Positions 1 through 7,230 of a stretch of 12,766 nt of DNA are shown in pieces; the first letter of the stretch is position 1, and every line of letters starts with the position of its first letter. The DNA is taken from NCBI GenBank assembly GCA_000435615.1, contig FR882016.1, positions 280 to 13,045 of the forward strand. Direction: 5' to 3'. Both the position numbers and the translations under genes were made by a program. The notes beneath the pieces were generated by a model. It had not been told where the DNA came from. It saw only the letters and a program-made list of their open reading frames with translations, and did no database searches. Source of the stretch: Firmicutes bacterium CAG:238. Its GTDB lineage: Bacteria; Bacillota; Clostridia; Peptostreptococcales; Anaerovoracaceae.

Positions 1-115
1 CAGCAGGAATGCCAGATAAATTCCCCATTTCTGTCCAACCGATGGCAATTAAGTTTTTATCAAGCATCATGTGGTCGTTTAATGTATGTATTCCCCAAAT
101 TTTTTTGTCTTCCAT
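1..115 (-). CDS. Restriction endonuclease-like protein, N-terminus only (Mrr-like), runs off the window
   Basis: An open frame begins at an ATG (113-115) and runs off the left edge, giving 38 codons: MEDKKIWGIHTLNDHMMLDK, then NLIAIGWTEMGNLSGIPA. The pattern W-G-I-H ... N-x-I-A-I-G-W-x-E-x-G-x-L-S is, from memory, the conserved opening of a family of Mrr-type restriction endonucleases whose nuclease domain lies further downstream, outside this window. A purine-rich site (GGGAAAGGA) lies about 10 bases upstream of the ATG. It reads in the same direction as Res and would be the last visible gene of the operon. The family call rests on the first 38 residues only, so it is tentative; the coding call itself is stronger. 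Confidence 0.55.
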   Translation of the reverse strand, partial: MEDKKIWGIHTLNDHMMLDKNLIAIGWTEMGNLSGIPA

Positions 116-116
116 G

Positions 117-203
117 TTAATCGTTTTCCTTTCCCTTACTGATTCCTGCTAATCTTTCTGTTACTCCTACTCTTACTATTGCGCTTCCATTACCTGCAAT
201 CAT
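117..203 (-). pseudogene. Short open frame, probable 3' remnant of a lost gene (or a 28-aa peptide)
   Basis: Between the Res stop and the next ATG, the minus strand has an open frame that starts after a TGA at 225-227 and ends in TAA at 117-119, one base before the next gene's ATG. From the ATG at 201-203 it would give 28 residues, MIAGNGSAIVRVGVTERLAG then ISKGKEND; six further in-frame codons precede that ATG. The sequence is purine-rich, uses AGA, GTA, GGA and ATA codons, and reads like a genuine protein C-terminus. There is no convincing ribosome site before the ATG. It is in the same frame as Res but separated from it by two stops (TAG at 231-233, TGA at 225-227). I do not recognise the family. 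It may be the decayed tail of a gene once placed between res and the Mrr-like gene, or a real micropeptide. Confidence 0.3.
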
Positions 204-230
204 TGAAATTTCATCATTTACAGATCAATC

Positions 231-3200
231 CTACAATGATTTCATCACGTCAAGCAAGTGTTGGTAACTATCAACATCGTGGTATTTGACATTTTCGGTA
301 GAAATCTCATTAAAGAGTTTTCTTGCACAAGAAATCTTCGCTTTTTCAATAGGTTTCAAGCTCAAGCTTTCCATCGTACCCTTAGTCTCGGCGATAAAGT
401 AGATGTGTTTTACCGTTCCCTCGTAAAAAGCGATTGCCCAGTCGGGAGAATAGTTTCCGACCGGAGTCGGAATATGAAATCCTCTCGGCAACTTTGCATA
501 CACGCATACTTCTTCGGCATTATCCAAGTCCTCGGCAAACCGGCGCTCCACGCTTTTTTCGGCGTAGCCGTCGGTAAATACATAGTCTTGAATATGCTTT
601 GTCGCCTTGAAAGCCTTGTCAATGCTCGTCGAGGTCTTTTCTGCAGTAAAGATAGTGCTGTCATACTCACCCTCAATCTGGTCATAGGATATATGTTCAA
701 CAATCATCGTTGCCTTTTGCTCGTTGATAAGGCGAATGACTTTGGCGATAAATTCTTCCGGATTTGCTTTGTACATAGCAAACTTCACCGGCGAGATGCC
801 CTTGATAATTTCTACGACAGTCTTTCTCGTCAAAACGGTTCCTTCCGCAATTTTGCCAACAAGGTCGTATTTGATTTGGCTTACTTCGCCACGCTTCAGT
901 GTAGTCGTGCGTGTCTTTGCCGTCTTAAATGCTTCACCACGCTTCAAAGCGTTTGCGTCCATTTCATCTGTCTGCTCGCCCTTGGAAAGCGTGTAGGTCA
1001 GCTCGGAAACAAACAGTTCGCTATCAATGTGCTTGATGGATTTTTGGATTAGCTCGGCACTATCGAACGAAACGGCATAGGCGTATTTATGGTTGATGCG
1101 TTTCCAAAGTTCCTGGAACTCTTTCTTATAAAAGTTCTCGTTGAGATCATTCTTTTCAATCTTTGTCTGCTTACCGTCCTCAATCATACATGCAAGTGCG
1201 GATTCATCAAAGACAGCCTGCACAAGCGTATGTACACTCTCTGCCATCGGTGTAAGGTTTTCAGGCAACGGAGCAAGCGTTCCCATTTCCAAATCTATGC
1301 GATACTTGTCCGTAACCTTGCGGTCCATATCAACATACTGGTTGGCAATCAGATAGAACTCGATAGCGTTTGCCGTCTTATCATCAATAACAGTAGGCTT
1401 ACCGTCCGCCTTGACAAACTTGCCTTTGAAATATTCGCTGGTAGCAGCCGTCGGTCTGTCATACAGAACTTTCTTGATGTCAGATTGCAGGTCAGCCACA
1501 AAGCCCTTGTAGCTCTCGCTTGCGATAACCGTCAGCTTGTTAATATCGTGGATTATGTCTCCGAGGACTTCCGCATCCATTCTGTTGCCTGCCTGGTTTA
1601 CGCAGAGACGCAAACCTCGACCGACCTCCTGTCGCTTCTGTGTGGAGCTGTCGCTGTGTTTCAGCGTACAAATCTGGAACACATTCGGATTATCCCACCC
1701 CTCACGCAAAGCGGAATGTGAGAAGATGAAGCGTGTCGGTTCGTCAAAGGAAAGCAGACGCTCCTTGTTCTTCAAAATCAAGTCGTATGCGGAAATATCA
1801 TCCGAGAACTCAGAACCTCGTTTGAGTGCGGAGTTGATGCTGTGTCCGGTCTTTTTATCAATGCTGAAATAGCCTTTGTGAGTGTCGACGACTTCAATGC
1901 TACGGAGATATTTCTGATACGGCGTATCGAACAGAGTCAGATACTCGTTCAGAATATTGTTGTATTCTTCTTCAAAGATGCGCCCGTACTCACCGAGCAG
2001 CTCGTTTCCGTCCTCATCATATTGGCGGTACTTTGCAACCTCGTCAATGAAAAACAGGGAAAGCGTTTTGATTCCCATATCAAAGAGTTTTTCTTCTTTC
2101 TCAAAGTGAGACTGAATCGTTTCTCTGATTTGGATTCGCCGCTTATCCTGCTCTACCACATCACCGATAACCTCGCCCTGGCGAATAATTGTGCCGTTCG
2201 TGAAAGTTACCGTGCCGTGAAGCGGCTCAATGTCGGAAATGGTATAGCCGTTTTTGTATTGCTCCATTTCGCCGGACTTGTAGTAGAGGTCATCGCCGAC
2301 GGCAAACTGAAACATTTTCCGCTTATGTCCGCTTTGCTGTGCCACTTCGATTTCAAGCTTTGCCATAGGCGGCTTGTTCGGAGAAAGCACAATGTTTTCG
2401 AGATAGAGATACTGACTTGTGCCGGTAAGGTTCTTTACCTCAAAGCCCTTTACCTCAATTTTCTTGACGAGTTTCTTATTGAACGCATCCAAAGCGTCAA
2501 GTACATAGACAAGGTTGTGCTGCTTTGCGTGCGTGGCAGAGTAGTTCAAGCTGAACAACGGATTGAAGTTCTGCAGAGCTTTCTGCGTGACCTCTCCGCC
2601 CATTTTCTGCGGTTCGTCCAAAATGATAATCGGTCTGTTCGCCTTGATAACATCAATCGGGCGGCGGGAACCGAACTCATCACGCTTGGAATAGATAATA
2701 CGGGCTTCTTTACTTTTGCCATCCTCTTTCAAGGAAGAAGCGAAAGCCTGCGTATTGATAATCATGACATTGATGCCGGAGCTGGAGGAGAAGTTGTCCA
2801 GCTCGTTCAAGTTGGAGCTGTTGTAGATGAAGAACCGAGCCTTCTTGCCGTACTGCTCCATGAAATGGTCGGCGGTAATCTGAAAGGTCTTATTGACACC
2901 TTCACGGATAGCAATAGAGGGAACGACCACAATAAACTTGCTCCACCCGTAAAGCTTGTTCAGCTCAAACATAGTCTTGATGTAAACATAGGTTTTACCC
3001 GTACCGGTCTCCATCTCTATGTCAAGAGAACAACGACCTACATTGCCGATGAGCTTGCCAGAATTCTTGATATTGTTCTCGTTCTGAATCGTACGAATAT
3101 TTTCAAGCAACTGATCATCGGTAAGTTCAACCGTTTCGTTCTTGTAGCCGGTCTCGCTCAACAGTTCATCCTCATCTTCCGTCACGGCAAGACAAATCTG

Positions 3201-3332
3201 CTGATTTGCCTGCGGCTTGCCTAAATCTCGGATATAGGAAACCTTGTCGTAGTGAGGCTGTCCGCTGAATACACGAGCGACTGCTTCCACGGCATCGGTT
3301 TGGTATTGTTGGATTTTGAAATTAAACTTCAT
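231..3332 (-). CDS. res: Type III restriction-modification system, Res (helicase-endonuclease) subunit
   Basis: This 1033-residue protein has the architecture of type III Res subunits, which use ATP to communicate along DNA and cut when two unmodified sites meet, in complex with Mod. Visible motifs: Walker A METGTGKT (107-114), the DEAD-box variant DEPQ (239-242), SATH motif III (265-268), motif V around SHSALREGWDNPN (538-550) and motif VI QEVGRGLRL (569-577). The C-terminus carries a PD-(D/E)xK nuclease: P963-D964 followed after 17 residues by E982-T-K984. All key residues are present, and the length is typical of the family. The ATG (3330-3332) has GAGGTG upstream at a slightly long spacing. 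It lies 15 bases after the AbiJ-like gene, in the same operon. There is no hairpin terminator after the stop, so transcription probably continues into the downstream gene. Confidence 0.93.
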   Translation of the reverse strand: MKFNFKIQQYQTDAVEAVARVFSGQPHYDKVSYIRDLGKPQANQQICLAVTEDEDELLSETGYKNETVELTDDQLLENIRTIQNENNIKNSGKLIGNVGRCSLDIEMETGTGKTYVYIKTMFELNKLYGWSKFIVVVPSIAIREGVNKTFQITADHFMEQYGKKARFFIYNSSNLNELDNFSSSSGINVMIINTQAFASSLKEDGKSKEARIIYSKRDEFGSRRPIDVIKANRPIIILDEPQKMGGEVTQKALQNFNPLFSLNYSATHAKQHNLVYVLDALDAFNKKLVKKIEVKGFEVKNLTGTSQYLYLENIVLSPNKPPMAKLEIEVAQQSGHKRKMFQFAVGDDLYYKSGEMEQYKNGYTISDIEPLHGTVTFTNGTIIRQGEVIGDVVEQDKRRIQIRETIQSHFEKEEKLFDMGIKTLSLFFIDEVAKYRQYDEDGNELLGEYGRIFEEEYNNILNEYLTLFDTPYQKYLRSIEVVDTHKGYFSIDKKTGHSINSALKRGSEFSDDISAYDLILKNKERLLSFDEPTRFIFSHSALREGWDNPNVFQICTLKHSDSSTQKRQEVGRGLRLCVNQAGNRMDAEVLGDIIHDINKLTVIASESYKGFVADLQSDIKKVLYDRPTAATSEYFKGKFVKADGKPTVIDDKTANAIEFYLIANQYVDMDRKVTDKYRIDLEMGTLAPLPENLTPMAESVHTLVQAVFDESALACMIEDGKQTKIEKNDLNENFYKKEFQELWKRINHKYAYAVSFDSAELIQKSIKHIDSELFVSELTYTLSKGEQTDEMDANALKRGEAFKTAKTRTTTLKRGEVSQIKYDLVGKIAEGTVLTRKTVVEIIKGISPVKFAMYKANPEEFIAKVIRLINEQKATMIVEHISYDQIEGEYDSTIFTAEKTSTSIDKAFKATKHIQDYVFTDGYAEKSVERRFAEDLDNAEEVCVYAKLPRGFHIPTPVGNYSPDWAIAFYEGTVKHIYFIAETKGTMESLSLKPIEKAKISCARKLFNEISTENVKYHDVDSYQHLLDVMKSL

Positions 3333-3347
3333 CGGTTATCACGCACC

Positions 3348-4439
3348 TCACTTTCCTTGCGGTCGGTCCAAATGGGTTTCCCATAAGAACTCTACCAAAG
3401 TAATACTGCTTCCTACCATCAATTTAGCGTGTCTCGGACCCAACCCTTTGTAACTGGCACTTTTCCCATGGCCACTTCCGTAATGGTTCCTTAAGGCTGC
3501 CACATTGGCGGCAATCGCTCGTAAATTCCCAAGTAACGCTTTTATCTCGGTCGCAGCAGGAGCATCTTCAGGAATATCCCGCGGCATTAACTTGAGAAGT
3601 TTTAGAGTTTCGCCGATTAATTGACCGACATCCCAATTCTTATCCCACACAATCCCTCTGCTATCCAGTATCGTTTTACAGCAACTTTCAATCAATTCTT
3701 TTGCCTTTCCAATAGCTTCCGTTGGGTTGCTTTCTGTCATTGAAAGCATCATGTTGATTTGAGCGTTCAAATATTCGCTTGAAAATTGTTCTTTCAAATT
3801 TTCTGCAATTGCAGAAAGTGAAAAGCGTCTACTTGAAAATACTCGCCCTGCAATCTCCTTACATTTGGCATAGAGCCTGCTATAATCCTCGTTATACGGC
3901 GGACGGTAAGTATAGGGAAGTAGTGTCTCGTCGTCTAATCGAAAGTCTTTATTATATTCGCTTTCGTAATGTCTTTCATAGTAATCAAACAAGTCATGTA
4001 ACAACTTATTTTTTTCACTTTCCTTAGCATACTTAATATAGGATTGAAGAGATTTTCCCTTGGACAGCTTATATTTAGAGCAAACAGCAACTCCAATGCT
4101 TTCCATCGTAAATATATCAAAATCATTCGTAGAAAAGTTAAGTACATACCCACCGCGATTGAACAATTTGATAAACATGTCCCTTTCTACTTGCGTCATG
4201 CTTCCGCCTGCCTGTTCTGATATTTCCATCTCAAGTAAATCAATAATAGTCTGAGCATTTGAGCGAATGGTTCCGCTGAATCTGTTAGCTTCTTCTACAC
4301 AATCACATATTGCAGGAATATCTCCTCCAAACAGTTTCGCTGCACGGCTCATATCGCTTGCAAGGTCAAAGCCTTTATAATCATTTTCCAGATCGTTTTT
4401 CAATGCTGATATAACATCTTCTGCGTAGTGTCTATTCAA
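3348..4439 (-). CDS. AbiJ-like abortive infection protein with Abi_C (HEPN-like) C-terminus
   Basis: This is a 363-residue protein. Residues about 82-170 (ERDMFIKLFNRGGYVLNFST and onward) resemble the N-terminal domains of AbiJ-type proteins, with the pattern N-R-G-G-Y-V-L-x-F-S. Residues about 245-356 match the abortive-infection C-terminal domain: an A-K-E-L-I-E-S-C-C-K-T-I-L helix, then RNHYGSGHG (317-325), then KLMVGSSITLVEFLWETH. R317-x6-H324 fits the R-x4-6-H motif of HEPN ribonucleases, so a toxic RNase role is the natural hypothesis. The start is TTG, immediately after the mod TAA (no gap), supported by AGGAAGGTG six bases upstream. It sits between mod and res, where a simple type III system has nothing. 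Sampled rows are AT-rich (27% and 32% GC) compared with 48% in a row of res, suggesting separate acquisition. The Abi_C call is firm; the AbiJ subfamily and RNase activity are inferred. Confidence 0.85.
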   Translation of the reverse strand: MNRHYAEDVISALKNDLENDYKGFDLASDMSRAAKLFGGDIPAICDCVEEANRFSGTIRSNAQTIIDLLEMEISEQAGGSMTQVERDMFIKLFNRGGYVLNFSTNDFDIFTMESIGVAVCSKYKLSKGKSLQSYIKYAKESEKNKLLHDLFDYYERHYESEYNKDFRLDDETLLPYTYRPPYNEDYSRLYAKCKEIAGRVFSSRRFSLSAIAENLKEQFSSEYLNAQINMMLSMTESNPTEAIGKAKELIESCCKTILDSRGIVWDKNWDVGQLIGETLKLLKLMPRDIPEDAPAATEIKALLGNLRAIAANVAALRNHYGSGHGKSASYKGLGPRHAKLMVGSSITLVEFLWETHLDRPQGK

Positions 4440-6392
4440 TTACAGCACCTTCCTAACTGTTGACGGGCTGATGGAAGCGAAAATCTGGTCGAAGTTCGTC
4501 AGCACAGAATCGCTTGCTATACTGCTGTCACGGAACACGGCGTAGTAAGGCTGCTCCTTGGCGACAGCCGTAACGACCTCATCGGAGATATTGTTGTCGA
4601 AGCAGGCGTAAAGGAAACCGTCTGCAACATTGAACACCTTGCAGCCGCCGATAGTGGTCTCCTCGATTTTGGAGGAGAGAAGTATGCCGAGGTCAAGCAT
4701 GACCTGAAACAGCAAATCTTCCGGCGTTCTGTCCTCTTTGATGTTGTCCGCATAATTGTCAAACGAGGTCTGCTCCACTTCATCAGGGCGATAGAAAACG
4801 TCTTTCATGTTGGAGGTATCACACTTCAGCACCCGGAAACCGATGTCAAGGTCTTGTGTTGTCAAAGGGCTGTCTTCTTTGATTTTCTGACCGGCACGGC
4901 GGATACGTTCCTTGCCGATTTCACAAATGGTTTTGTATCCTGCTTTGTAGGCTTCGCTCTTTTCGTCGGTCTTTTCGGGCAACTGTACCATGATAAACTT
5001 GCGGTGTCCACCATCCTCAGCATTGAGCTGCATAACTGCGTGTGCAGTAGTAGCAGAGCCGGAGAAAAAGTCGAGAACTATAATATCTTTGTTGGTGTTC
5101 AAAATCTTAATGAGATGTTTTATTAGTTTACTTGGTTTAGGGAACGAGAACGGAATATCTAACTTTTTCAGTTCTTCACTTCCATTTCTATTTAAGAAAC
5201 CTTCAAGCAAATCTCTTGGGATATTTCCCTTCTCTTTCTTATCATTTAGGTAGCTTTTGGTGTAAATATTCCATTTTGCTTTTTGACCGTCTTGATTAAT
5301 TAGAGGCGAAGACTTTGTTTGTTTGAAAGAAAGAAGATTCTTTTTTAACAAATACTGCTTTTGTTCCCACCTCCACACACCATCGCCTTCATTTGGTAAA
5401 ACTTTTTCGCCATCTTGCTCAATCTGTGGAATTGTCGTTCCAGGAGGAACAACCAATTCCCCATCGGGACATTCAATAAAATACCTTTGATTTGGACGTG
5501 TTTGTAGCGTTGATAAATAGAATGCAATATCGTCTCGATAATATTCTCCTTTACGCTCACCTTCGGTTTCTATTTTGTTAAACTGGTCATCATTTGAAAC
5601 CTCATCCTGAAATGATGGAAGTACTGAAATGTTTTTTGCGTAAACAACAATATAGTCTTTGCTCGGTGCAAAATAATTACCTCTAAAACTAGTTGTTTTT
5701 GCAATTCTTGTTATACAGGACACGAAATTTGAACTGCCAAAAATCTCATCACAATTTTTTAGAATATTTTTCAATTCGCCATCATCTATACTAACAAATA
5801 TAACTCCATCTTCCTGAAGTAAATCTTTTGATATACGAATTCTCGTATAAATCATATTCAGCCAATCAGTATGGAAGCGACCATTGCTTTCTGTATTTTG
5901 CACCATACAATTGCCTTCCTCGTCAAACTGTCCGCTGTTTGCAAGGTATTCCTCTGTGCTCTGGGCAAAGTCGTCCTCATACACAAAGTCATTTCCCGTA
6001 TTGTACGGCGGGTCTATGTAAATCATCTTGATTTTGCCGAGGTAGGTTTCCTGCAATAGCTTCAGCACTTCGAGATTGTCGCCCTCAATATAGAGGTTTT
6101 CGGTGGTATCAAAGTCCACACTTTCCTCACGGCAGGGACGGAGCGTTTTGGAAATGGGAGCGTTCGCCAGCAGGACAGATTTCTTCTTATCCGGCCAGGT
6201 GAACTGATAGCGTTCCTCTTTTCCGTCAACGACCTTTGTGTTGATTTCCTGCATCAGCACCTCCTTGTCGATAGCACGAACGACCTCTCCGTTTTCGTCA
6301 ATCGTCTCCGTAACGGCGTTCGGGAACATCTCCGCTAACTTCTTGAAATTCTCATCGGCTTTGTTCGCCGTTTGCATTTTGAGTTTATCCAT
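4440..6392 (-). CDS. mod: Type III-style DNA (adenine-N6) methyltransferase, Mod subunit
   Basis: This 650-residue protein is a beta-class amino-methyltransferase: the catalytic DPPY (127-130, in IDPPYNTGNDF) precedes the SAM-binding DFFSGS (441-446), with the target-recognition region between them. That order is typical of EcoP1I/EcoP15I-type Mod subunits, which methylate adenine in a short asymmetric site and give Res its specificity. The start chosen is the ATG at 6390-6392 (MDKLKMQTANK), because AAGGAGG lies 9 bases upstream; an in-frame upstream ATG at 6419 has no such site. This start overlaps the TIR gene by 8 bases, implying translational coupling. The central region (about residues 170-435) is strikingly AT-rich compared with the ends of the gene, a sign of exchange of the recognition domain. 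No frameshift or missing catalytic residue is seen. Confidence 0.93.
   Translation of the reverse strand: MDKLKMQTANKADENFKKLAEMFPNAVTETIDENGEVVRAIDKEVLMQEINTKVVDGKEERYQFTWPDKKKSVLLANAPISKTLRPCREESVDFDTTENLYIEGDNLEVLKLLQETYLGKIKMIYIDPPYNTGNDFVYEDDFAQSTEEYLANSGQFDEEGNCMVQNTESNGRFHTDWLNMIYTRIRISKDLLQEDGVIFVSIDDGELKNILKNCDEIFGSSNFVSCITRIAKTTSFRGNYFAPSKDYIVVYAKNISVLPSFQDEVSNDDQFNKIETEGERKGEYYRDDIAFYLSTLQTRPNQRYFIECPDGELVVPPGTTIPQIEQDGEKVLPNEGDGVWRWEQKQYLLKKNLLSFKQTKSSPLINQDGQKAKWNIYTKSYLNDKKEKGNIPRDLLEGFLNRNGSEELKKLDIPFSFPKPSKLIKHLIKILNTNKDIIVLDFFSGSATTAHAVMQLNAEDGGHRKFIMVQLPEKTDEKSEAYKAGYKTICEIGKERIRRAGQKIKEDSPLTTQDLDIGFRVLKCDTSNMKDVFYRPDEVEQTSFDNYADNIKEDRTPEDLLFQVMLDLGILLSSKIEETTIGGCKVFNVADGFLYACFDNNISDEVVTAVAKEQPYYAVFRDSSIASDSVLTNFDQIFASISPSTVRKVL
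4446..4454 (-). promoter_or_regulatory. Ribosome binding site for the TTG-started AbiJ-like gene
   Basis: AGGAAGGTG on the minus strand lies inside the end of mod, six bases before the TTG. It supports a non-ATG start directly abutting the mod stop codon. There is no suitable ATG nearby in that frame. Confidence 0.55.
5085..5880 (-). other. AT-rich target-recognition region inside mod
   Basis: This segment encodes roughly residues 171-435 of Mod, between the DPPY and DFFSGS motifs. Counting two 60-base rows inside it (5641-5700 and 5761-5820) gives 28% and 30% GC, while rows on either side within the same gene (6121-6180 and 4861-4920) give 58% and 52%. The frame is intact across both borders. 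In type III Mod proteins this is where the target-recognition domain lies and where alleles are swapped by recombination. The borders given are approximate. Confidence 0.6.
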
Positions 6393-7215
6393 TAGGCTTG
6401 TCCTCCTTGATTTCATCAATAAAGCTATCTAAAAGAAATGTTACTCTGGCTTCATCATTCTCTAAGCCAAAAATTGACTCAATTTTATTCTTTAATTCTA
6501 TCATATTTGCTTTGCAATGTGCATCGCCGTTCAGCACCGCTCCCATTTTCTTTGTGTCAACAGCACATTCGTGATACTTCGGATTTCCAAAAGAAAATGT
6601 CGGAACATAGATATTGGTATAATCTGATTGCGTCACCCAAGCAGCTCCCATCTCATTAAGGCAAGCAGGACTATCAAGATATTTATCCGACCATAGGATT
6701 ATCATAAAAAGAGTGCTGTTGAAATGAGAACGCAGATACTCATAAATGGGTGCGTCCAATGGAATCTTGTGGAGCGGATGGGAGGTGTAGATTAATTGAT
6801 TGTCTTTTACGCCTAATCCCATTATAAACCGTTCAAGTGCATCTCCGTATTTTTTATCGTCGGATTTATGGCTAATAAAAATGACTGGGTCTGTTTTTGG
6901 AGCATCAATGCCTACAGGTGTGGTTGGAACACACTCATCCTCCCTCAAACCGGATAGTATTTCCTTAATTAACCGCATATTTTTCTGATGTGATGCAAGG
7001 TTACATACATATCCGTTCGATGAAATAGCTCCGATGTTTTCATCATACCATTTGTCAATGCCGGAAAGCGTGTACATTATCGTATCGTAATCCGCATTGG
7101 TAATGGCTTCTTTTAATTTGAATAGATAATTCATCAGATTGGCATCACTTGTGTAATCGTCTATCGTTCCATATATGCCATTATATTCAACAGAAAGTCT
7201 TTGAAAGTTATTCAT
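6385..7215 (-). CDS. TIR-domain protein, probable NAD+-consuming defence effector
   Basis: A 276-residue protein starting at the ATG at 7213-7215, preceded by AAAGGAGA; a longer in-frame extension overlapping the DUF4391 gene lacks support. The first ~105 residues are a helical region I do not recognise. The rest is a TIR domain: VIFISHKSDDKKYGDALERF (111-130) is strand A and the first helix, MIILWSDKYLDS (171-182) is strand D, and SPACLNEMGAAW (182-193) carries the catalytic glutamate, E188. Bacterial TIR effectors with this S-x-x-C-x-x-E pattern hydrolyse or cyclise NAD+ when triggered, causing abortive infection. No membrane segment or other sensor domain is visible, so the trigger may come from the neighbouring restriction proteins. 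It begins 13 bases after DUF4391 and overlaps mod by 8. Sampled rows are 32-35% GC, against 53% in DUF4391, suggesting a later insertion. Confidence 0.88.
   Translation of the reverse strand: MNNFQRLSVEYNGIYGTIDDYTSDANLMNYLFKLKEAITNADYDTIMYTLSGIDKWYDENIGAISSNGYVCNLASHQKNMRLIKEILSGLREDECVPTTPVGIDAPKTDPVIFISHKSDDKKYGDALERFIMGLGVKDNQLIYTSHPLHKIPLDAPIYEYLRSHFNSTLFMIILWSDKYLDSPACLNEMGAAWVTQSDYTNIYVPTFSFGNPKYHECAVDTKKMGAVLNGDAHCKANMIELKNKIESIFGLENDEARVTFLLDSFIDEIKEDKPNG
6402..6408 (-). promoter_or_regulatory. Ribosome binding site deciding the mod start
   Basis: AAGGAGG on the minus strand, 9 bases before the ATG at 6390-6392. It lies inside the last codons of the TIR gene and favours the MDKLKM start over the ATG nine codons upstream. 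Confidence 0.7.
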
Positions 7216-7222
7216 TGTAAAG

Positions 7223-7230
7223 TCTCCTTT
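7223..7230 (-). promoter_or_regulatory. Ribosome binding site deciding the TIR gene start
   Basis: AAAGGAGA on the minus strand, 7 bases before the ATG at 7213-7215 and overlapping the DUF4391 stop codon. It selects the 276-residue form of the TIR protein. Confidence 0.7.

Noticed and set aside
258..3224. Several long plus-strand open frames opposite res (for example 1842-3224)
   Set aside because: They lie wholly inside res, which has complete conserved motifs. Their translations are Leu/Val/Phe-rich without recognisable domains, as expected for antisense shadows.
5832..5849. Inverted repeat TATACGA / TCGTATA
   Set aside because: It lies in the coding sequence of mod and arises from the codons for IYTRIRIS; no regulatory role is needed.
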